A stretch of DNA of 13,858 nt from Thermoleophilaceae bacterium (lineage in GTDB: Bacteria; Actinomycetota; Thermoleophilia; Solirubrobacterales; Thermoleophilaceae). A program made the position numbers and the translations under genes. Shown here piece by piece: positions 1 through 6,482 of this stretch (the first letter of the stretch is position 1; every line of letters begins with the position of its first letter). The DNA lies in assembly GCA_013812065.1 (NCBI GenBank), contig JACCUC010000146.1, forward strand, positions 1 through 13,858. Reading direction: 5' to 3'. The notes below the pieces were generated by a model. That model worked only from the letters and a program-made list of their open reading frames with translations, searched no databases and was not told the DNA's origin.

Positions 1-871
1 TGCCGTCACCGCCACAGGCGTCGCACAGATGGGCGCGGATGACCTGGCCGAAGGCGGAGCGCATCGCCGTGCGCAGCTCGCCCGTGCCTCCGCAGCGCGC
101 GCAGGTCTCGATCGGCGTGCCCGGCTCGGCCGCGTTGCCCTGGCAGCGCTCGCACGGTGCCACGACCTCGTACTCGACCCCTACGGTGGTGCCCCGCGCG
201 GCCTCGGCCAGCGAGACCTCGGCGGCCACCGCGACGTCGCCCCCCTGGACGCCGGCCGATCGGCGCCCGCCTCCGCCGAAGGCGTCGCCACCGCAGGCGT
301 CGCACACGTGGGCGCGGATGACCTGCCCGAACGCCGAGCGCATCGCGGTGCGCAGCTGGCCCGAGCCGCCGCAGCGTCCGCAGGTCTCGATCGGCGTACC
401 GGGCTCGGCGCCGTTGCCGTGGCAGCGCTCGCAGGCGGCGACGGCCTCGTACTCGACCTTGACCGACTTGCCCCGCGCCGCGTCGGCGAGCGAGATCTCG
501 GCGGCCACGGCGACGTCGCCGCCCTGCACCCCGGCCGAGCGCCCTCCCCCCCCACCTCCGAACGGATCGCCGCCGCCGAAGAAGGCCTCGAAGATGTCGG
601 CCACCGACCCGAAGCCGCTGAAGCTCGGCTCGCGGCCCTGCGATGAGAGTCCCTCGTGGCCGTAGCGGTCGTAGAGCTGGCGGCGGTCGGGGTCGGAGAG
701 GATCTCGTAGGCGTCCGCGGCCTCCTTGAAGCGCTCCTCGGCGTCGTGGTCGTGGCGGTTGACGTCGGGGTGGAGCTCGCGGGCGAGCCGGCGGAAGGAG
801 CGCTTGATCTCACGGTCGTCGGCGTCGCGCGAGACCCCGAGCACCTCGTAGGCGTCGCGCTTGACGGTCAC
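1..871 (-). CDS. dnaJ: Chaperone DnaJ (Hsp40), 3'-truncated by window edge, with internal zinc-finger duplication
   Basis: J-domain co-chaperone that stimulates the DnaK ATPase and delivers unfolded clients in the cytoplasm. The 290 residues present show a J domain (about 1-70) with the HPD motif at 34-36, a Gly/Phe-rich linker (about 75-110) and a cysteine-rich zinc-binding region. The C-terminal client-binding domains lie beyond the window. The usual DnaJ has four CxxCxGxG motifs; here six are already visible (C147, C164, C190, C240, C257, C283). The segment from about R111 to D289 is a tandem in-frame repeat with a period of 93 codons, roughly 85% identical between copies by eye. In the third motif the last Gly is Ala where the duplication begins. 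The GTG start shares GTGA with the hrcA stop, so the two genes are probably translationally coupled. The identification is firm. Confidence 0.95.
   Translation of the reverse strand, partial: MTVKRDAYEVLGVSRDADDREIKRSFRRLARELHPDVNRHDHDAEERFKEAADAYEILSDPDRRQLYDRYGHEGLSSQGREPSFSGFGSVADIFEAFFGGGDPFGGGGGGRSAGVQGGDVAVAAEISLADAARGKSVKVEYEAVAACERCHGNGAEPGTPIETCGRCGGSGQLRTAMRSAFGQVIRAHVCDACGGDAFGGGGRRSAGVQGGDVAVAAEVSLAEAARGTTVGVEYEVVAPCERCQGNAAEPGTPIETCARCGGTGELRTAMRSAFGQVIRAHLCDACGGDG
5..262 (-). repeat. Intragenic direct repeat in dnaJ, copy 2
   Basis: Second copy of the 93-codon unit, DnaJ residues 204-289, with zinc motifs CERCQGNA, CARCGGTG and CDACGGDG. About 13 of 86 residues differ from copy 1, mostly conservative changes such as I/V, D/E, S/T and V/L. 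Every cysteine is kept, which points to an old duplication under selection and not to a fresh assembly artefact. Confidence 0.93.
284..541 (-). repeat. Intragenic direct repeat in dnaJ, copy 1 (gene-proximal)
   Basis: This stretch encodes residues 111-196 of DnaJ, from RSAGVQGGDV to CDACGGD, and includes zinc motifs CERCHGNG, CGRCGGSG and CDACGGD. It is followed in frame by a second, diverged copy offset by exactly 279 bp. The junction looks like a GGD match between the end of the third zinc motif and the GGGDPF of the Gly/Phe linker, because a second FGGGG linker reappears after GGD. Confidence 0.93.
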
Positions 872-1902
872 GACGCGCTCCAGATCGATCCGACGACCCG
901 CGACAGCTCCGCGGCGGCCTCGCGTACCGTGCCGATCGCCGTCGCGTAGTCCATCCGCGTCGGCCCCACCACGCTGACCGCGCCGAGGTGGCGCGACGGC
1001 ACCCCGTAGCCGGCCGCCACCACACTCAGCGATCGCAGCTCGGGCGCGTCGTTCTCGCCGCCGATGCGCAGGTAGACACGCGGCTCGTCGAGCGCGTGGC
1101 GCAGGAGCGAGAGCAGGGTGACGCGCTGCTCGAGCAGGTGCAGGAGGTCCTCGATCTGGGAGAGCTCCTGGAACCGGTCCTCTCCGAGCAGCCGCGAGGT
1201 GCCCTCGACGTACAACGCGTCCTCGGCGGTGGCCTCGAGCTCGGTGAAGGCGGGCGCGAGCGAGGCCAGAAAGGCGCGCTCGGTGTCGGGGAGCTCCGGG
1301 TCGAAGAGCTTCCCGTGGAGCATGCGGGCGCCGAGGCCCATGCCGCCGAGCTCTTCGTTGAGGTAGCTCGCCGCCCAGTCGACGAGCCCGAGGTCGACCG
1401 GCCGCTCGTAGCTGACGACGCGCTTGGAGACCCCCCCGGTCGAGGTGATGACGACGACCATGGCCACCTGGGGCTGAAGGGCCAGGACCTCGACGCGCCG
1501 GATCGTCGTGGTGGCGATCGGCGGGGCCGAGACGATCGCGAGCAGGTTGGTCACCTGGGAGAGCTGCTCGGTGGTCGCCCGGACGGTCTCGTCGACCTCC
1601 TCGCGCACGAGGTCGAGCTCGAGGCCGGGGCGGTCGGTCGGCAGCGCGCCCGGCTCGAGCAGCTCGTCGACGTACTGGCGGTAGCCGCGGTCGGTGGGCA
1701 CGCGACCGGCCGAGGTGTGGGGATGCTGGAGGAGGCCGAGCTCCTCGAGGCGGGCGAGCTCCGCGCGCACCGTCGAGGATCCCCACGGGAGATCGGCCCG
1801 CTCGGAGAGCCACTTCGACCCGACGGGCACGCCGAGCTCGAGGTGGCCCTCGACGAGCTTGCGCAGCACGTCGGCCTGGCGGGGGCTGAGCGCGGAGTCC
1901 AT
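868..1902 (-). CDS. hrcA: Heat-inducible transcription repressor HrcA
   Basis: HrcA is a DNA-binding repressor of class I heat-shock genes, which typically acts at CIRCE operators and is kept active by GroEL. The 344 residues are family-typical in length. The N-terminal winged helix spans about 1-75, with the characteristic PVGSKWLSERADLPWGSSTV recognition region and the TSAGRVPTDRGYRQYVD signature around 65-80. The rest matches the GAF-like dimerisation region. It is followed directly by dnaJ with a 4-nt overlap. The start is ATG, preceded on the coding strand by CACAAT six bases upstream. That could be a -10 box giving a leaderless or very short leader transcript, since no good Shine-Dalgarno is visible. 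No CIRCE inverted repeat was found in the 66 bp upstream, so autoregulation by this route is not supported here. Confidence 0.95.
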   Translation of the reverse strand: MDSALSPRQADVLRKLVEGHLELGVPVGSKWLSERADLPWGSSTVRAELARLEELGLLQHPHTSAGRVPTDRGYRQYVDELLEPGALPTDRPGLELDLVREEVDETVRATTEQLSQVTNLLAIVSAPPIATTTIRRVEVLALQPQVAMVVVITSTGGVSKRVVSYERPVDLGLVDWAASYLNEELGGMGLGARMLHGKLFDPELPDTERAFLASLAPAFTELEATAEDALYVEGTSRLLGEDRFQELSQIEDLLHLLEQRVTLLSLLRHALDEPRVYLRIGGENDAPELRSLSVVAAGYGVPSRHLGAVSVVGPTRMDYATAIGTVREAAAELSRVVGSIWSAS

Positions 1903-1968
1903 GCGCCTATTGTGGCGGGCCGCGCGGAGTGCGCCCAGCGGCGCGTCTCACGCCCGGGCGAGCACCCC

Positions 1969-2358
1969 TCAGCCGGCGAGCTCGGCCACCGCGTTGCGGA
2001 CGATCCGGTTGCCGTCCTGCTCGGCCTCGGTGTCGATCAGGGCGCCCGAGCCCGAGACCTCGCGCACCGTCCCCCGCACCACGATCTCCTTCTCGGGCAG
2101 CCCCATCCCCCGGAACTGCACCGACAGGCGCCTGAGGGCCCGCGGGTCGCCGCCGGCCGCGGCGACATTCGCGCGCGCGACGAGGCCCATCGTGTAGAGC
2201 CCGTGCAGGATCGTCGAGGGCAGCCCCACCTGCTTGGCGAACTCGGGGTCGATGTGGATCGGGTTGAAGTCGCCCGAGGCGCCCGCGTAGCGGTGGGGCA
2301 GGTAGCGGTCGGGGGTTACCCGTAACTCCGGAATCGGCTCGCCCTGGCGAATGTTCAA
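1969..2358 (-). CDS. hadB: MaoC-like (R)-3-hydroxyacyl dehydratase, catalytic subunit (HadB-like)
   Basis: A 129-residue single-hotdog protein of the MaoC/hydratase-2 family. It carries the catalytic signature SGDFNPIHID with D30 and H35, followed by the PSTILHGLYTMG helix. Members dehydrate or hydrate (R)-3-hydroxyacyl-ACP or -CoA in fatty-acid metabolism. The TTG start is supported by a strong GAGGAGG Shine-Dalgarno placed across the end of the upstream gene and by a one-base gap after that gene's TGA. The paired arrangement with a HadA-type protein resembles mycobacterial hadA-hadB, where HadA binds the acyl chain and HadB supplies the catalytic dyad. The gene symbol rests on this resemblance. 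Whether the substrate is ACP- or CoA-bound cannot be told from the sequence. Confidence 0.85.
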   Translation of the reverse strand: MNIRQGEPIPELRVTPDRYLPHRYAGASGDFNPIHIDPEFAKQVGLPSTILHGLYTMGLVARANVAAAGGDPRALRRLSVQFRGMGLPEKEIVVRGTVREVSGSGALIDTEAEQDGNRIVRNAVAELAG

Positions 2359-2359
2359 C

Positions 2360-2800
2360 TCAGCCTCCTCGTTCGATGTTGGTCCAGGTGCCCCGGGTGA
2401 CCTCGAGCCCGTCCTGGTTGACCGACACCGACTCGAAGACGTAGAACTTCATGGTCTCGCGGGCGGAGATGTCCCGGACCGATGCGGTGGTCGTGATGGT
2501 GTCGCCGGCGTAGACGAGCTCCCACCAGGCGAACTCCTGGCCCCCGTGGACCATCATCGCGAAGTTCATCCCGACCGTTGGGTCGAGCATCGCGGGAGCC
2601 ACGGCGCCGGCGGAGTAGACGGCGGCGAACATCGGTGGCGCGACGACGGCCCGAAACCCCGCCTCGTGCGCGGCGTGGGGATCGAAGTGGACCGGATTGG
2701 TCTCGCCCACCACGTGCGCGTACTCGCGGATCTTCTCGCGCCCGACCTCGTACTCGAACGGCTCGTAACTCTTCCCGATTAGGCTCGCCTCGCCTGCCAC
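2360..2800 (-). CDS. hadA: FAS1-type dehydratase partner subunit (HadA-like, MaoC N-terminal domain)
   Basis: A 146-residue hotdog protein with the VGREKIREYA segment near residue 20 that is typical of mycobacterial HadA/HadC and of the MaoC N-terminal 'FAS1-like dehydratase' domain. It also has GETNPVHFD (about 32-40) and the APPMF loop. In the mycobacterial enzyme this subunit mainly holds the acyl chain and the HadB-like partner is catalytic. Here NPVHFD still resembles a catalytic hotdog motif, so independent activity is not excluded. The GTG start is preceded by GGGAGGT at good spacing. It is first of a probable two-gene operon with the hadB-like gene one base away, perhaps reading on into hrcA-dnaJ. 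Confidence 0.83.
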   Translation of the reverse strand: MAGEASLIGKSYEPFEYEVGREKIREYAHVVGETNPVHFDPHAAHEAGFRAVVAPPMFAAVYSAGAVAPAMLDPTVGMNFAMMVHGGQEFAWWELVYAGDTITTTASVRDISARETMKFYVFESVSVNQDGLEVTRGTWTNIERGG

Positions 2801-2855
2801 GGCACCTCCCGATCGCGGGTTCCCGGCCGGATGCGCCCGGCGGGGGCGGCGCGTC

Positions 2856-2861
2856 AGTCTA
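2856..2861 (-). promoter_or_regulatory. hadA: Candidate -10 box upstream of the hadA-like gene
   Basis: TAGACT on the minus strand fits the TAnnnT pattern of actinobacterial -10 boxes and lies 55 bp before the GTG start. No convincing -35 was seen, so this is tentative. Confidence 0.3.
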
Positions 2862-2950
2862 GTCGGGGAGTGCGACCGGGCGCCGGCCGGCGCGTCTCGT
2901 GCGCCGCGTCGGGCGGACGCGAGCCACCTGCCGGCGCCAGGGTGCGACCG

Positions 2951-3076
2951 CTACAGGCGGCGGCGCCGTCCCGGGGGCCGGCCGCCCCGTGCGCCGTGGT
3001 GTCCGCCCCCGCGCCGACCCTTCACCATGTCGAACAGCCGCTTGGCGGCCGCGAACCGCATCAATTTGGAAAGCAC
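2951..3076 (-). CDS. Small basic hypothetical protein, 41 aa
   Basis: A short open frame preceded by an excellent Shine-Dalgarno (GGAGGAGG, about six bases before the GTG). The product starts with an amphipathic or hydrophobic segment, VLSKLMRFAAAKRLFDMV. It ends in a strongly basic Gly/Arg/Pro-rich tail, with stop TAG at 2951-2953. It has no cysteine and no recognisable domain. The tail suggests nucleic-acid or acidic-surface binding, but that is only inference. An internal ATG six codons in (3059-3061) is an alternative start. It sits alone between the GHKL ATPase gene and the hadAB-like pair, all on the same strand. The ribosome-binding site is the main reason to believe it is real. Confidence 0.5.
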   Translation of the reverse strand: MLSKLMRFAAAKRLFDMVKGRRGGGHHGARGGRPPGRRRRL

Positions 3077-3242
3077 CTTCGCCTCCTCCGGTGGTGGGCC
3101 TCGTGTTTGGGCCCGGTTGGGTCGGAGAGTACTCCTTTGGGAGGATCGACACGCCTGCCGGTCGGCTCGGCTCGCCGATTCCCGGTAGCGCAGCTTGGTG
3201 CTCGGACCAAGCCCGCCGCGCCTGCGCCGTTAGGGCATCTCC
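3077..3242. other. Intergenic region with a small hairpin
   Basis: A 166-bp gap downstream of the GHKL ATPase gene and upstream of the small ORF. It contains a perfect 7-bp inverted repeat, GCTTGGT and ACCAAGC around a 6-nt loop, at 3193-3212. There is no T-tract on either side, so a classical intrinsic terminator is not supported. A weak transcription terminator or nothing functional are both possible. Confidence 0.35.
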
Positions 3243-5429
3243 TCACAGGGGCAGCGTCGCCTGACGGTCGTCCCGTGGACTCGCCGGTGACTCCTCCTCG
3301 GCGACCCGTACCCGCCCCTGAAAGACCGCAGGATCGAGAAAGGCGCGCAGCAGGCGCTCGTGCACGCGATGCCTGAGCTCCTGAGCCTCGTGACGGACCG
3401 CGTCGGCGTACTCGCTCGCCGCGCCGATCCACCCGTCGAGCGCGCGGCGAGCCACGATCTCCCGTGCCGCCCACGCGTAGACGGCGTTCGCCGCGACCTC
3501 GACCTCGAGCATGCGATGAGGCAGGTACTCGCGGACCCGACGGCGGCCGAGACCGGCGCGCCGGGCGGCCCGCTCGAGCGCGCGGAACTCCGGTCTTCCC
3601 TCGTACACGGTGACCGTGCCGGTCTCGGGATCGAACTCCGCCTCGACCGCGGCGTCCTCGTCCTTGCGGGCGATCTCCCGGACCCAGCCCGTTGCGGTGT
3701 GCCGCACGACGAGCACCTCGAGCTCGGCCTGGTGCTCGCCGGCCGCCGCGACCACCGAGAGTCGCTCGCCCGGCTCGACCGAGACCCGGGCGCGAACGTC
3801 GACCTGGAGGCGCGCCCACCCTCCGCGCCCGGGCGCAGGAGCCTCCTCGCGTCGAAGCTTCGCCCACAATCCGCGGTCGGCCGCGAGCGCGACCGGGGTC
3901 CCGGGGTCGACGCGCTCGGGGTCGAAGAGGAGCGAGGTGCTACGCGCCTCTCCCGGGTGGAGCCGAATCGGGGAGCGCTTGAAGCGCAGCGCCAGCGCGG
4001 CGGGCTCGCGGGGCGGAGGCTCCTCGGTCGGGGCGGTCGGCGCGGCCTCGGAGGGCGCAGCGGCCCGGCCACCGTTCACCGGCGGACGCTCGACGGCTTG
4101 GCCACCGGGCTCGAACCCTGCCGCACCGGGCGCCTCGAAGGCGCTTTTCAACGCGTCGTTCAGGGCCCTCAGCCCCTCGCGGTCGCGGGCGGCGATCGCT
4201 CTCCCCGGGGCGAGTAGGTGGGCGCTCGCACGGCGCTCCTCTGCGGCCACGATCGGATCGAGCACGCGGTCGATCGCCGCGTAGAGATCGCGTACGAAGG
4301 GATGGTGGTCGTTGAGGCCCGAGCGATCCACGCGCACGACGACCTGCGGCCGCGGCGAATCGAGCGCCTCACGCTGGAGCTCGTCGATCGCCTCGCAGCG
4401 GACCTCGCCGAGCAGGTGCCGCGCCCCGAGTCGCCCCTCGAAGCCCGCGAGCGTGGCCTCGTGCGCCGCGCGCCCGGAGCGCACGACGAGGCCGCTGCGG
4501 CGGGTGGCTCGCATGCGCCCCACCGTGAGCGGCTCGGCCGAGCGCCGGACCTTGACGTGGGCGTCGATACCCGGGCGAACCTCGACCTCCGAGTCGAAGA
4601 GAAGGGGCCGCTCGGGACACGGCTCGGGGTGAGGAAAGGCCACCGGCGCGGAGAGCTCTCCGGGAAGCTCGAGCCAGAGCTCCCGGGTGGGATCCTCGAG
4701 CACGGGACGCAGCTGGACGAGCTGGGAGACGAGCGAGCGCAGGTGCCAGGCCGGCGGCAAGCGCTCGACCTCGAGCGGGACGGTGACGCGTGTCCCGCTG
4801 TCGGCGACGCCGATCGCCGCTCGATCGGCCGCGGTCGCAACGTCCTCGCGAACGTGGGCGTAGGCGTAGGGGTCGTCCCCAGGAGCCGGGAAGAACCACG
4901 TCTCGACGATGTGCCCGGCCCGGATGGACTCGAGCCGTCCCGCCCCCTGGGCGAGCCACACGTCCCGCAGCCCGCGCCCGAACAGCCCACGCTGGCCACC
5001 GCGGCGCGGCTCGACCCCGAGCGCACCGAGCCGCGCGTCGACGGCGGCCGCCTCGAGCCCCTCGCCGTCGTCGGTGGCGCGGACCTCCCACCGCCACGAG
5101 GTGAGCGCAGGGACCCCCAGTGTGCGCAGCTCCCGCCGCCATCGGCCTTGGAAGGCCCGGTCGGCGGCGGCGAAGGCGACCTCGATACGGCCTTGCCGGC
5201 GACCCGCCGCGGCGATGGCCGCGTCGGCGTTGGTGACGAGCTCGGGGACGATCTGGACGAGATCCAGCCCGCCCTGGGCGAAGTTCTCGCGGAAGTAGCG
5301 ACCGCGGACACGGCCGCTTCGGACGGCAGCGGGATCGAGCACGCGGCCGAGCGTAGGGGATGAGGCGGCGGTGGAGGTCCGCGCAGGCGTCATTCGGGCC
5401 GCCGGGGCTAGGGTCGGTAGCCGGGCCAT
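3243..5429 (-). CDS. Orphan GHKL (Bergerat-fold) ATPase, 728 aa, function unknown
   Basis: The N-terminal region has all three ATP-binding motifs of the Hsp90/MutL/MORC/histidine-kinase fold. The N box is ELVTNADAAI (E64, N67, D69), the G1 box is DDGEGL (120-125), and the glycine-rich lid is GQRGLFGRGL (145-154). The next 250 residues look alpha/beta and could be a transducer-like domain. A Pro/Ala-rich linker (about 435-480) leads to a predicted beta-rich Ig-like stretch (about 485-590). The C-terminal part is charged and helical. There is no histidine-kinase phosphoacceptor motif, receiver domain, transmembrane segment or clear nuclease motif. A better start may be the internal ATG at 5393 (Met13), because neither start has a clear ribosome-binding site. 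It is transcribed alone, divergently from the HAD gene. Some stand-alone GHKL ATPases act in defence or chromatin-like roles, but nothing here proves that. Confidence 0.7.
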   Translation of the reverse strand: MARLPTLAPAARMTPARTSTAASSPTLGRVLDPAAVRSGRVRGRYFRENFAQGGLDLVQIVPELVTNADAAIAAAGRRQGRIEVAFAAADRAFQGRWRRELRTLGVPALTSWRWEVRATDDGEGLEAAAVDARLGALGVEPRRGGQRGLFGRGLRDVWLAQGAGRLESIRAGHIVETWFFPAPGDDPYAYAHVREDVATAADRAAIGVADSGTRVTVPLEVERLPPAWHLRSLVSQLVQLRPVLEDPTRELWLELPGELSAPVAFPHPEPCPERPLLFDSEVEVRPGIDAHVKVRRSAEPLTVGRMRATRRSGLVVRSGRAAHEATLAGFEGRLGARHLLGEVRCEAIDELQREALDSPRPQVVVRVDRSGLNDHHPFVRDLYAAIDRVLDPIVAAEERRASAHLLAPGRAIAARDREGLRALNDALKSAFEAPGAAGFEPGGQAVERPPVNGGRAAAPSEAAPTAPTEEPPPREPAALALRFKRSPIRLHPGEARSTSLLFDPERVDPGTPVALAADRGLWAKLRREEAPAPGRGGWARLQVDVRARVSVEPGERLSVVAAAGEHQAELEVLVVRHTATGWVREIARKDEDAAVEAEFDPETGTVTVYEGRPEFRALERAARRAGLGRRRVREYLPHRMLEVEVAANAVYAWAAREIVARRALDGWIGAASEYADAVRHEAQELRHRVHERLLRAFLDPAVFQGRVRVAEEESPASPRDDRQATLPL

Positions 5430-5539
5430 ACTGGCCGCTCACCCCGACGCGCCCCCTGGGGCACGTGTAGCGGGGAGCATCGCGAAGGCGCCGGCGCGGT
5501 CGGTGTGAGCGAGAACCGAAGTGCAGGGAGCTCCCCACG
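5430..5539. promoter_or_regulatory. Divergent intergenic region between the GHKL ATPase and HAD genes
   Basis: This 110-bp gap must hold the promoters of two divergent genes. It contains a short GCCCC-CT-GGGGC inverted repeat at 5451-5462. GGGAG about ten bases before the HAD ATG could serve as its Shine-Dalgarno. No -35/-10 pair was identified with confidence. Confidence 0.3.
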
Positions 5540-6070
5540 ATGGCCAAGCGCATCCTCGCCGTCTGCCTCGACTTCGGCGACACGCTGGGCGATCAGGCGA
5601 CGCAGGTCCGCGACGACGCCGGCACGCTCCTCGAGATCGATCTCATCGAGGGAGCCCTCGAGCTCGTCCGCGAGCTGCGCGCCCGCGGCTACCGGCTGGC
5701 GCTCGTGGCCGACGGCACGGTCCGCGACGCCCGCAACGTCCTCGCCCAGCACGGGCTCGACGCGCTCTTCGACGCGGTCGTGATCTCCGAGGCGGTCGGC
5801 GCCCAGAAGCCCGACCCGTCCATCTTCCACCGCGCGCTCGGCGAGCTCGGCCTCGAGCCCCGCGACTACGCCCGCGCGGTGATGGTGGGAAACCGCCTCG
5901 AGCGCGATGTCCAGGGCGCCCGCCAGCTCGGCATGATCGCGGTGTGGATCGACTGGTCGCCGCGCTACGCAAAGCGCCCGACCGAGCCCGCCGCCGTCCC
6001 CGACCGTGTCATCGAGCACCCGCTCGAGCTGTTGCCGCTGCTCGAGCGCCTCGAGCGCGAGCACGGATGA
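5540..6070 (+). CDS. HAD-superfamily protein with atypical catalytic motifs, 176 aa
   Basis: The overall HAD Rossmann-like layout is clear. Motif I is DFGDTL at 11-16, the lysine motif is VGAQKPDPSIF with K90, and the motif IV region is VMVGNRLERD at 115-123. Several catalytic positions differ from the classical phosphatase pattern. In DxDxT the second Asp (general acid/base) is Gly13, motif II reads LALVADG with no clear Ser/Thr, and motif IV has Asn118 where Asp is usual, although D123 remains. The nucleophile D11 is kept. The C-terminal VWIDWSPRY segment is characteristic of one HAD subgroup of unknown substrate. No specific reaction can be assigned, and altered or lost phosphatase activity is possible. 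It is transcribed divergently from the GHKL gene and converges on the pcm remnant 12 bp downstream. Confidence 0.8.
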   Translation: MAKRILAVCLDFGDTLGDQATQVRDDAGTLLEIDLIEGALELVRELRARGYRLALVADGTVRDARNVLAQHGLDALFDAVVISEAVGAQKPDPSIFHRALGELGLEPRDYARAVMVGNRLERDVQGARQLGMIAVWIDWSPRYAKRPTEPAAVPDRVIEHPLELLPLLERLEREHG

Positions 6071-6082
6071 GCGAGCGCCGGG

Positions 6083-6480
6083 TCACTCCCCGAAGCCGTG
6101 GCGCACGTACAGGCGGACGAAGCGGGCGCCGGTCAGCGTGCGCCGGTGCGCGAGCCCGTCCGGCTCGCGCTCTCGAAGAGGACGACGTCCTCGTGGCCGC
6201 CCGAGCCGAGCGGCTGCACGAGACGCCCGCCCGGTGTGAGCTGCTCAACCAGGGGCCCGGCGCCTCGGGGTGGGCGGCGCTCACGGTGATCGCCTCGAAA
6301 GGGCCTGCTCGGCGAGGCCCTCGCTGCCGTCGCCGACCACCACGTGCGCGTTCTCGACGCCCTCGGCGGCCAGGCTGCGGCGGGCCGCGTCGGCGAGCTC
6401 GGCGAAGCGCTCGACGCTCCACACCTCCCGCGCGAGCGTGGCGAGCAGGGCGGTCTGCCAGCCGAGCCCGGTGCCGACCG
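6083..6480 (-). pseudogene. pcm: Decayed remnant of protein-L-isoaspartate O-methyltransferase (pcm)
   Basis: Conceptual translation in three successive frames gives a recognisable PIMT C-terminal two-thirds. It starts with the SAM-binding VGTGLGWQTALLATL and WSVERFAELADAAR, then has NAHVVVGDGSEGL. After one frameshift it reads PFEAITVSAAHPEAPGP. After a second it reads LVEQLTPGGRLVQPLGSG. After a third it reads TLTGARFVRLYVRHGFGE and a stop at 6083-6085. Each break is consistent with loss of one base, near 6302, 6250 and 6135. The first ~80 codons of the family are missing, because the remnant begins at the trxB stop codon. The missing 5' end favours a true pseudogene over sequencing error. 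The individual single-base losses could still be errors. Confidence 0.85.
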
Positions 6481-6482
6481 AC

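Noticed and set aside
1903..1968. Possible CIRCE operator (GCACTC half-site near 1926-1932) upstream of hrcA.
   Set aside because: No matching GAGTGC lies nine bases away, so there is only half of the inverted repeat.
988..2325. Long plus-strand open frames across hrcA, the GHKL gene and the grd genes.
   Set aside because: They are antisense shadows caused by high GC3. Their products are low-complexity Arg/Ala/Gly-rich and match no family, while the opposite strand encodes recognisable proteins.
2880..2893. Perfect 14-bp palindrome GCGCCGGCCGGCGC.
   Set aside because: There is no T-tract or gene-end context for a terminator, and such palindromes are expected by chance at this GC content.
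3186..3240. tRNA-like D-arm text (GGTAGCGCAGCTTGGT) in the intergenic region.
   Set aside because: No T-arm GTTCRANNC sequence, anticodon arm or acceptor stem could be paired with it on this strand.
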